DNA from: Sweltsa coloradensis
Lineage: Eukaryota > Arthropoda > Insecta > Plecoptera > Chloroperlidae
Reading direction: 5' to 3'
Assembly: GCA_024449915.1 (NCBI GenBank)
Contig: JAMZAV010003150.1
Location: forward strand, 47,421-111,420
Length of the DNA: 64,000 nucleotides
Shown one piece after another: positions 54,641-64,000 of this stretch. Position 1 is the first letter of the stretch. Each line of letters opens with the position of its first letter. Position numbers and translations under genes: made by a program. A model generated the notes under the pieces. That model searched no databases. It saw only the letters and a program-made list of their open reading frames with translations, and was not told the DNA's origin.

Positions 54641-55034
54641 TTGAGGCTAATCGGAAAGTACGTGTGAGTTGTTTCGTCGGAAAACAAGGGTCATCGTTCT
54701 GTGTCGTTAACACCTAGCGTCCCCCCATGCTACATTTTCGTGCTGTTTACACCGTTGAAGCGCACTGTCGTGGGAAAGTATTAGCACTGAGGTGCCAAAG
54801 AAAAAAAATGAGAAAATGTGACTTGCAAATAATGAGGTAAATTTAAGGTTTTTAGATCCTGAGGTTAAGGGTAGTGACTCTCCGGGACGAGCTAAAAAGC
54901 AAATGACAAGTAATTTCTAAGGTTTTGCTTCATGTGGTTAAGGGTAGGGACATTTCTGTGACAACTAAGGCAATGGACAAGGTACTTCTGTGGTTTTGAT
55001 GTCTGAGATTGAGGGTGATGTTCTATGGTTATCT

Positions 55035-55335
55035 ACTATCACGAGGATATAGGTGATGTATGGGTCCTTGGTTGATAATGAGGTTTAGTGGAAACTACTC
55101 ACGAGGATATTGGAGATGCACGGGGTGTGTCACTTCTAGGTGGAGAGGGTAAGTGAAGCCGCTCACGAGGAGATTGGAGATGCCGTGGGGGTTGTCACTT
55201 CAGGTGAAGGAGAGTAGTGAAGCTGCTCATTGAGGAAGTAGTGATGCCTTTGGAGGTTGTCACTGCTAGGTGAAGGAGGGGGGTGAAGCGCTTCTGAGGA
55301 GTAGGGATGCCTTCGGGGTTCACTGTAGGTGGGGA
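55035..55335 (+). repeat. Minisatellite of ~64-bp units inside the second LTR element
   Basis: About five units with the pattern CTCACGAGGA.ATTGGAGATGC, G.GGGTTGTCACT and AGGTGAAGG. In frame it would give repeats like HE(D/E)IGDA.GVV with acidic spacers, but frame slips intervene. Confidence 0.7.
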
Positions 55336-57169
55336 GTGTATACTCGATGTCTACTGTTAATGAGTAACGTAGAAGATGAAGTAGGTGGTGGCGCTTTGGA
55401 GTGACGAGGGCAGAAGTACAACAAGTGCCTACGTTCTTGTGAGGATAGGAAGGAAACAGATGTGGTTCTTTGCCCTATTGTGGAGAGCGGTAGGACATCC
55501 TTGTCCTACGTCAGTATGGTTAAGGGAGGCCAAAAGGGGATGTCATAACCTCGTATGGAAAGTGGTGCACTGACGTACCAATTATCTCTTGCGTCAAAAG
55601 GAGTGGTGCACTTGCTCGTACAATTAAGCTATGGGTTTTAAATGGGGTGAAATGCTGTCGCATTAGTCTTGCTTTGAAGGGTGGAGGAAACAAGGGTGGT
55701 GTCACAGTCCTATGTTAAGTGCATGTATGCAATGCCTTAATTCATTTGATTAATGTAATTCATTATGTTTTATATCATTGAAATTGATATTATTATTATA
55801 TTCTATATTTTTATGTTAAATCACCCGAACTGCAGTGACTGTAATTAGTTATTGTTTCAAGAAATTTGCTGATTGTGTATTGTATAATCATTGTTGTGGT
55901 CTGTGATTGAGATTATAATAAAATGTCTTTCGGTTCAATTTTAATATAAATGGATATAGGTATTTTTAATAAAAATCAATATGTTTCGGAATAATGTTTT
56001 CATTGTTAATGTGATTTAAATTAAATTATAATCTAATATTTGTAAATATTTTCGGGTAGAGCTTTGTATCTATTTGTTACATAAGTCAATTCAGTTCAGT
56101 TTAAAAATTGTCGCTCTGCAAGTTATTTATCGATTATGTAAATGGTGTGTAGTGTAGCACTAAGTCTGTCAGTTTAAAAATCTACTGAAGTTTCAGGTTG
56201 CTAGGTGGCATTGGATTCTCATGTCAGTATCCAGTGTGTATACGTTCGTCAGCAGTTTACACTTGGGCTTGGTTTACATTGATGGACACGTAGTGACTGT
56301 ATTATTGTACAGCTGTCGATGAATTTGTTTATGTTTTACGTGATCTGGCTTCCTTTTATTGTGCGGGGGTCCAGTGGATGGGAATGCGAGCCATTACGTA
56401 TGCAGTACCTACTGCAGTATACATCGGCGGGCTTCCAGGAGCGTCTGGATAAGATACGTCAAAATTGTCGGAGGGAAGCACTAAATGTTAAGGAGTTAGG
56501 TTTCAAGGAACTTTACGAGTGGGTTTCGACTATGAATTTATTCAGGGAATTTGAAGACAGTAATTCTTAAATATTATGTCGTTTTTTTGATTTTATGCAC
56601 AAGCAATGATATTTTGTGTTTGTTTTATGACTTAATTTATTAAGATTGCTTGTGCTTAGATTAAATATGGGATTTTCAGAATCAATTATTAATCCTAATC
56701 GCAGGACTTAAGGTTGTTTAGGATGACTTATGTCGTTCGCAGTCAAAACTTTTTTTATAGGTTTCTGGCTTGTACTACCTGGAAGGTGAGTTGCATTTTG
56801 GTCTCGTTTGAGCGTGAGATTGTTTATTTCAAATTTGCTGTTTTCTAGTTTTATTTAGTAGTTGTATACAAGTAGTATTCAGTTAGGATCTGTTGGTTTT
56901 GTCTATATGCAAGAGGGTGGATGGTGTGTATAGCGTCTTCTTGATGAGGGAGGAAAGATTGCCAAGTTTGAGGAGGACAGCAAGGAGTTCAGGTAGTGAA
57001 GAAACACAAGAGAGAATAAGAGAGCATCTGCAGAACACAGGTTGATTAGATATGAAACGGTACTGATATACGGAGGAAACTCTTAAATCAGAGGCAGTAG
57101 ATCTTCTGTATTAGTGATGCACATGAAGACATCTTGAACAAGACGGGACGAATCTCTTCTATGGAGGTG
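55336..57169 (+). other. 3' interior of the second LTR element
   Basis: No recognised domain. An 83-codon frame at 56319-56570 (WECEPLRMQYLLQYTSAGFQ, then a basic/acidic helix-like tail) is the only unbroken one; its function is unknown. AT-rich between 55740 and 56170. Confidence 0.4.
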
Positions 57170-58146
57170 TGACATGTCAGTTTGGGTAGTTTATACTCCT
57201 TGTACTGGTTTAATTTCAGTGATTAATGCTTGTGACAAGACAGTGATTGCATTACGATTCACAAGTAATAAGGAGGTCATGTTGTTGCTGCAATGACCAT
57301 TGCCGCGCGTGTATGCTGTACGTTCTTGTGTGCTGACAGTATGGATTATTTGTCACTTTAGTGTTATTTGTGGCGCAATACCAGGGTATTGAATTGTGGG
57401 TTATAAGCATTGTGACATGAGCTAATAGACTCGCACGCGCTCCTTCTCGGGAACTAAGTGGCACATAGTGCTGACTTTGCGTGTTCGACACTGCACAATA
57501 CGAGATAGTTAATTTGGACTTTGAATCAAACTCGGTGATGAGGAGGCAGTAAGCCCAGTGAGTGGGGGAGTTACAATCTGGACCAGCGAACGAACCAAGT
57601 CGTCTTCGAGAGACGTACAATGGTGTTATGACAAAGAATGGTGACAAGAAGAAGTAATTAGTTAGCAGTGCATTGTAAACATCGAGTATCGAATGGATTA
57701 GCCGTATCAAGAGGCAAGAAGTCAGAAGAAGGAAGAACATCTGCACTCCACGTCCGAGACTGAGTCACGGCTGCTGATCAGGGCCAAACCAGATGAGGGG
57801 GAATTAAAGTAAGACATGGTTCTACTATAGGTCAAAGTCACTCCACTACCAGGGGGTTCGAAAATCATGTTCATGCAGGTGGAAAATGCATAAGCTTAAC
57901 TAACAGGCAAATAGGGACGATTGTGGTAAATACAAGTGCCTCCTTATTTTGTTGAGATTATGTTTTGTTTGTGATAATCCCCTTCTCTCTACATGTCCTA
58001 GAAACAACCCATTAAATACCCCCCCATTTCCCTATCGGTCACTGTTGGGAAAGATTCAGTCTGGTAACAAACAAACAGCTACGGTCCCCAGAACAATAGT
58101 ACTTTGGTAAATAACATCTTTACTACCAAGGGCTAATCAACCTTCA
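57170..58146 (+). repeat. 3' LTR of the second LTR element
   Basis: Second copy of the LTR at 52615-53577, starting TGACATGTCAG after a purine-rich ATGGAGG and ending at CTTCA. Confidence 0.75.
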
Positions 58147-59156
58147 TCATGGAATAGGTTGTAGGCCCAGGTGTGTAATCGTTACTTCTCCAGTGATGTT
58201 TAGTGGGCGTAAGCCTCTTTAATTCATACCCAATATAGCCTACAACCTAACCAGACCGAGATCGAATGGTTTGGGGAAAATACGGGATTGGTTAAACAAA
58301 ACTGGTTAGCACAATGAAAGATTCAGATTCAAACCAAGGGGGACTTCTGTATTATCTTATATGAAATTGTACACACTCTGGCCTTAGTTAAGTATTGCAT
58401 TGTGTCTGGCGTGCGTGGGTTCGAGCCTTGTTAAAACCCATAACCTGACGTTAATAGAAGTACATCGCTCACCATTAATTATCCCTCGTCTGGTATCCAA
58501 CCCTGATCTCAGCTGCTCCTTGCCGTGATGTGGGACTCGATCCGGCGCACCTGGTACTCCGTTCTTCGTTGCCGTTCTTCGTCCTGTCTCCTTGCCCCTC
58601 TTCTTAGCTTCAGCTTGCATTTTCCAGTTTCCGGCTGAAAACTCCTTGACGGTCGCTCTCGTTCCTTTTAGTCTTCTTCTTGTGTACGAGCTTTCTCAGC
58701 ACCCCATCTCACTGTGTCCAGTGCACTGTGTCCGGTAGTACTCCCGCCTAGTGGCGCCGGAGTGCAAACCGACTGGCTTGAGACGCCACTGGGTGTGAGA
58801 ATGTCACTTCGCTCGCTCACGCTCATAAAATAAAAACAGACGGTACGCAACACGTACCACGTACCCGGTAGTTTACTTTGAGGTCAGAGCGTTTCCATAC
58901 ACGTTAACTATAACTGTCACTGTCACATTAAATGTTCAACAGTGAAGAACACCAAGGCAAGTTTCCTAAACTCGTTGTCATCATAAGTGTGCCACGATTA
59001 CTAAAGAAAGCAAAACACGGAAAAATCTGGCTTTTTGTTACTGTAATTCGTAACCGCCACGCCCACGGGTATCATTTGTTCTCGTTTATTTACAATTGAA
59101 CTGGAAAGTAGGTATTGTAAAATAGCATAATACACGATTATTTAACATTTCTAATT
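58147..59156. other. Unassigned; possible retroelement fragment and tRNA-like motif
   Basis: GTGGGTTCGAGCC at 58415-58427 matches a B box. The GC-rich part 58460-58860 may be a retroelement UTR on the minus strand, but I see no diagnostic domain. CACTTCGCTCGCTCACGCTC near 58805 resembles the ends of families X and Y. Confidence 0.3.
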
Positions 59157-59560
59157 ACAAGACAAAAAACTAAACAAATTTAAAGGGTATTTTTCTTTTT
59201 GTCTAAAAATTAATGGAAGTGGAACATTTCACTCGAAAAAGGATAATTTTATTTCTCTCTACCGAAAGTCATGACATTTCAGAATTCAACTGTATGACCT
59301 GCTGACTTTGTGTCAGTGAAACTAATGGAACTGCATTGTAATGTAAATAGCATAAACTATACCATTGATTAAGAAGGCTTTCTTTAATCAATGCTCCTAC
59401 ACTATTGTTTATAAAGTGCATTTTAATACAAGACAAAAAACTGAACAAATTTAAAAAGTATTTTCGCTTGGTCTAAAAACTTACTGTCAGTTGGAACATT
59501 CCCTGAAAAAGGATTCATTTTATCCAATATCTACACGAAAGTCATGAAATTGCCCGACTA
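59157..59560. repeat. Two diverged direct repeats of ~135 bp
   Basis: 59157-59300 and 59432-59560 share ACAAGACAAAAAACT, AACAAATTTAAA, TGGAACATT, GAAAAAGGAT and CGAAAGTCATG in order. Confidence 0.7.
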
Positions 59561-60880
59561 AACTGACTTCTGACGTTTGTGTTGTGAAAACTCTGTCACG
59601 CACCTTATGAGCCTTGGGGAATCCCTCGGCACAGTGACTACTTTTACCAACGGTATGACGTTAAACGTTGCTATGTAACCGTATTCGGATTCACACACTC
59701 CACACGTCTGCGGTTCACAAGCCATTAGAATCTCTGGAGGGACATGACAACTCATTACGCTACAACAACCGGAGTTACTCCTGCCTACTGTACAAGGAGT
59801 TCCGCTTGCACTTAAACTCGACTAAACTTCATCTTCCTCTTCTAACAACCATATGATAAAGAGCGAGAAGATAAAGACCGGAACTTGGAGTATTTACATA
59901 GTATCAACCCATTCAATTACATTTAAGTTACTTTAAAATTTTTTAATCCACAAATTACAAAATCATCCCTAACAAGCCTGGGTACCGCACCAGTGTTTCC
60001 AGATTCATGAAATTGAGAAAGAAAATTATTTAGTATCTGATAATTTTAAACTAGCTTTTTTCCAGACCAATCGAACAATCAGTATTTAACCTTATCCAAA
60101 CTTTAAATACGGTGGGGGGGGGGAGGGGTCGCCAAATAAATTCATGCCCCCTCGGGTTTATCGAAGCACGCTTTCCCCCAAAAACGAGTAATAAATCAAC
60201 AATTTCTTTAGTTGGGACATAAAAACCAATTTCCGATGCATTAGTGGACAGTGTTGTCGTTTTACAATTTGAATAACAGAAACACCGCTACGGAAGAAGT
60301 GTTGATTTTGGTAGGAATATGCTGTACCTTCCAAATATGTTACCATGTTTCTTTGAAATTTTCAGTTTTTCATACTAAATCGACACTCTGCTAGCAGCCG
60401 TATAGAAAGATAGCAGCGCAGATAACAATATGTGCTGCTAGGGAAATTAGTGAGAGCAAGTAAAAGCTTGGAACAAAGTAATTGGGGTAAGGACCGTATG
60501 AGCTTGCTCTCTTGATTTGCTTCATTTTGTTTGTTTCGAAAACAAAATAAAGGCCCCTAGCACACATCCGAGTACCGGTGGCGTTGGGCTCAACTTTCCT
60601 GCAAGCTTTATTTGAAAAATATGCAGAGAAGTATTTCCTACATTAACATTCTCAGACAGCAATATACTTTTAAAGTAATTGAGATGTACTTTATAAAAGC
60701 AGGAAGCTCCTTTAGTCGTTTTAAGGTTGACAACGTAGCATCTACCCACGGAGCTGACAGAGGAATTTAATATGGAAGAGCGGTTGGGGAAAGGAGTAAA
60801 GAGGAACAAAGTGTAATTTCTTCAAAGACATATGCATGCAGGCCGTTCGATCCCCTAAGAAACACGTACGTCTGGGCCTT
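59561..60880. other. Unassigned
   Basis: No gene or repeat recognised apart from a G run near 60114-60127. Confidence 0.3.
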
Positions 60881-61175
60881 GTAAGGGCCATATCTGGCTA
60901 GCCGGCGGAAAACGTCCATGCCACATAGCGGCTAGCGTGGGCTGGTATTCGTTTTCTGGCCAGCATGGCCACATATGGCCCATGCGTCCGGGCCTCGTTT
61001 CGGGACGCATCTCGGCTAGCCAGAGAAACGTGCGTGTCATATGGCTTAGCCGTGTGTGGCTGGTATTCGTGTTTGGCAGTCATGACCCCGTTATATGGCC
61101 CATGGTATGGGCCTCTACTGGCCGCCTCTGGCCAGCCAGACGCACGGCTAGCCTGTGGTGCCAGATCCAGCCATT
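60881..61175. repeat. GGCTAGCC/TGGCCA-rich degenerate tandem repeat
   Basis: Two to three units of about 120 bp, each with GGCTAGC, GGCTGGTATTCGT and TATGGCCCATG landmarks. GC-rich compared with its surroundings. The open frames on both strands here are by-products of the repeat. Confidence 0.6.
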
Positions 61176-61339
61176 TCGGGACCAAGTTATTACTGATGAG
61201 AGCATAGCATGTTGCCATAGTTGGGTCTTGACAGGAAGTTTAGGGACTCATCAAGGGTAAATAATGATACGCATACATATTTATTCACAATTGTTTTTTT
61301 TATAAATAACTGTCAAATGATATATTCATATTTTTTTTT

Positions 61340-62000
61340 TCCTGCGATGGATGTGAGCGAAGTGTATTACTTACATGAACATGGACAGTTTCTGGCACCA
61401 GGCGCCGATATGAATCCACATTCTTGCTGGGGTGCGTTACGTATGATTGTGTTACCATTAGTGATGAAGACCCAATTTTTCTGGCAAGGGTGAGTGGTTT
61501 AAACATTATCTTCATATAAGACTCTGCGTGCGTCGCATGATTACCATTAGGATGAAGACACGTTCTTTCTGGCAAGGACGGCATGAGTCCTTCTGATAAC
61601 GACTTTGCTCCTGGCTTTGCGCGGTGTCTTCTGTGCCGATATGCTCATCCTCTGCTATAAACGGTCTCGTGCGTACTGCTGTATAACATAAGTATGAAGA
61701 CACGATCCTACTGAGAAGGTCCTGAGTGGTTTAAAATTACCTTCAGTTCGAATTCATGTCCATGCTTTGCCTATATGAATCCATCTTCTTGCTATAGGGG
61801 CGAGTGCGTACTGTATGTTAACCTTGAGTATTTTTACATTTTGGCAAACAGATGTGTAGTAGCTACACTACCATTTTACCTCAGGATGACTACCGCTTCT
61901 CCGCTGGTGCGGTGCGCTATATGAATCCTTGGGGTGTGTTTGTACTATGTATATATTACCTTTCAATGGGACTCCAAAAAACGTCGTGCTACGTGCGTGT
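61340..62000. repeat. Degenerate tandem repeats with GATATGAATCC units
   Basis: CGATATGAATCCACATTCTT (about 61407), CTATATGAATCCATCTTCTT (61780) and CTATATGAATCCTTGG (61917), plus repeated ATGAAGAC and GAGTGGTTTAAA segments. Units are irregular in length. Confidence 0.55.
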
Positions 62001-62214
62001 GCATTATAGTAGCATAAATACGACACCACAGAGACCCAGCATAGATCCAGCCTCTCGAGAGAGCATCGCAACTAACAAAGAAAGGTAACAGACAAGCATT
62101 ATTATTTTCAATTCAAACTCGGACGCTACCCCACCCTCTTTCTGTGCACCCTAACGGCTAAACAGTTGTTTTGTCAAGACCGAGTCTGTGGCCGTGTGTG
62201 GAAATGACATGAGG

Positions 62215-62570
62215 CTAGCATCCGTCGTGCCACATGCAGCTGACTAGGGTTTTAGGAACGCATTCGATCCACATATGGCTAGCCAGTGTTTGCCAAGTCA
62301 TGGCTAGCGCGTACGGCAGGATCGGCTGGTATCCGGCGTTGACAGATGCAGATGACAGGGTTAAGACGCACCGATCCAAAATGGCTAGCCAGGTGTTTCC
62401 CAAGTCATGGCTAGGACGCGTTTATGGCAAGGATACTGGTGGCATCGACGTCCCCAAGCAGTTTAAATATGATGGCTAGCACTGGTATGGGCAGACGATG
62501 CCCAGACGTCTTCCCGTACGAGGCAGCAGATGAGGGCCAGACGTGGCCCGACGATCCCAAAAATCCCCTG
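62215..62570. repeat. Second GGCTAGCC-rich block
   Basis: Repeats ATGGCTAGCCAG(T/G)GTTT and CAAGTCATGGCTAG at about 62273 and 62382, with GGCTGGTATCCGG similar to the 60881 block. Same family as 60881-61175. Confidence 0.6.
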
Positions 62571-64000
62571 TGCTACTAGGGATCCCGGTGGTCGTATTGG
62601 AGCTATCTAAGTGTACAGTACACACTAGTTTTTAAAGCAGGCACACATGGACGGTCCAATATTGCCTGTTCAAAAGGATTTGAAAAAAAAAAAAAACTAC
62701 ACAGGTTAAATATTGGACAGTGGAGGGTGATGGCTGAATTTGTTCTCTGTTTGAATGAAGTTGTAAATGTGTTTTTCTGCATTATGGACATTGGAGTCAT
62801 CATAAATTGTGCAAAATACACATTCGTCATATCAACGCTTTTATTGTTTTCTGGTAAAATCCTCTTTTTGTTTTATACTTTTACTTAGTAGGCGAGGACT
62901 AGGAGCAGATAGTGACTTTCCGTGAAAAACGCATTGTAATGAAATTCAACTGTCGTCGTTGAAAGTTATCACAATAGAACGAAGAGGAAATCTATATTAG
63001 ATGTGTACTATCACAAAATAAATAATTGTTTCAATGTTCGGATAGACCCCTACCCTAACCCTACCAAAACAATTATGCCTTGATTTACTACTGCTGGTCT
63101 TGGGTTTTTAACTAGAACGTGTGTCAACCTATTGTCCAGTGTTAGTTTCCGGTACAACAAGGGTTGGAACAGATTGGAACAGATATAGAAAATGTCTCGT
63201 ACAGAATAATAACAAATATAAAAATACCCAAAAGCCAAAACCCGAAAGGCCTATAGCGAAAGCATGTGCAATTTGCGAAAATCTAACCGTCTTATTTATA
63301 TATTACATAACAGTTTGTCAATCATATTCATATGCGAAGTGGACGAGCAATGATTAGAACTTTTTTATTTTCACACCGTTTCATATCAAACGCAAAATTC
63401 CATGGAGAATAAAGTGTTGGTCTCGACCAAAGATGGTAGTAAACAAAACTAGTCGCGTGTTTTGACCCCACGATACTTCTGCCAAACAGGCGGCTGGCGC
63501 CCACATGAACCAACATAATGCGGGTTCCTTGTTTTGTTTATACCTCCTGTCCTGTCTGCTGTCTACCGATACACGAGACTTGGCTAGTCAGTGTCAGAAA
63601 GTGCCAGCTTGAACGAGAAGAGTTTACATGGGAGGTTACGAGGTCGATTACCGCCACTGCCAACACCAGTCTTCGGCAATTTCCCCAAAATAAGGAACTA
63701 TATGTCACGTTCTCGTCCCAAAAATGCAGGTTATTTTCAACGAGTGGTAACAGCCCAACGCGTAAACTTACGACTGAAATACGATTCGCCTCTCAAAATG
63801 GTGGAGGCGCCGGGTCATACATTTACAAACTTTCTGGGGGGCTAGCCACCACCACCCCCCCTAACCCCAACGTCACCAAAATCATTCTGCATGATCCTTG
63901 GACCTTGTTGAACGGCAAAGCCAACAGAAAACAACGCATGTCATGTATTTTACGTTCAGTTTTTTATAATCTGGGCTGGGTCAGCACTCAGCAGGTTTAT
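62571..64000. other. Unassigned right end
   Basis: A small inverted repeat (GTCCAATATT at 62655 against AATATTGGAC at 62709) flanks an A run. CCCTACCCTAACCCTACC at 63047 is a short telomere-like tract and probably chance. No gene supported; the 84-codon frame at 63591-63845 has no motif. Confidence 0.3.

Larger units (their letters stand above)
52615..58146 (+). mobile_element. Second LTR-type element, coding capacity largely lost
   Basis: Direct terminal repeats of about 0.97 kb (52615-53577 and 57170-58146), both starting TG and ending CA. They bound 3.6 kb that contains a gag-like CCHC knuckle but no recognisable RT or integrase. That suggests a non-autonomous LTR element or a heavily degraded one. 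No target duplication is apparent. Many single-base indels. Confidence 0.7.

Noticed and set aside
60898..61260. Overlapping ~100-codon frames on both strands
   Set aside because: They arise from GC-rich degenerate tandem repeats that lack stops; no motif and equal openness in several frames.
63047..63064. Telomere-like CCCTA/CCCTAA tract
   Set aside because: Only about three imperfect units; no array.
1..64000. CRISPR arrays, bacterial operons or a prokaryotic defence system
   Set aside because: Introns, SINEs, LINEs and LTR elements show eukaryotic DNA, and no spacer-repeat periodicity was seen.

Overview
The window looks like animal, probably arthropod (insect-like), nuclear DNA. It is AT-rich and intron-bearing, and it is packed with transposable elements: LINE, Penelope-like, Ty3/gypsy-type LTR, 5S- and tRNA-derived SINEs, and many TTAA-flanked or inverted-repeat non-autonomous elements. 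The only host genes I can support are three tandem plus-strand copies of a secreted C-type lectin. They resemble the insect hemolymph lipopolysaccharide-binding protein (LPS-BP) family of pattern-recognition lectins. The insect assignment rests on that family and is inference; I cannot name the species.

Layout. 1-6.2 kb: LINE remnants in AT-rich DNA with a striking excess of the palindrome TAGGCCTA. 6.2-9.6 kb: a mosaic of simple repeats, an AATAGTTA array, a fold-back element, a stretch paralogous to the flanks of the downstream lectin genes, and a 5S-derived SINE. 9.6-15.7 kb: lectin gene A, four exons, with a one-base frameshift at the start of exon 3. 15.7-23.8 kb: spacer filled with inverted-repeat elements. 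23.8-31.6 kb: lectin gene B, four exons, fully open, predicted 251 aa. 31.6-34.4 kb: flank D, duplicated again at 42.2-44.3 kb. 34.4-41.4 kb: lectin gene C, exons 1-3 broken by many small indels, exon 4 intact, with a Penelope-like element in intron 1. 44.76-52.2 kb: a Ty3/gypsy-type LTR element with 1.34-kb LTRs and a 4-bp target duplication, itself sitting between two inverted arms of an older element. 52.6-58.15 kb: a second LTR-type element with ~0.97-kb LTRs, a gag zinc knuckle and an internal coding minisatellite. 58.2-64 kb: unannotated sequence with degenerate tandem repeats and GGCTAGCC-rich islands.

How the parts relate. The lectin genes share a ~145-bp promoter block with two ACGCCCAC boxes exactly 35 bp apart and a TACTTAAAG box. 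They differ in the calcium/sugar-binding loop of exon 4 (QPS, QPN, GSP), as expected for a diversifying pattern-recognition cluster. Because the copies are paralogous, each serves as an empty site for insertions in the others. This supports TTAA target duplications for two unnamed non-autonomous families (here called Z and W) and locates insertions of a third family (X). Several regions (35.6-40.7 kb, most of 44.7-58.1 kb) carry single-base indels at a rate that looks like uncorrected long-read sequence, so broken frames there should not all be read as biology.
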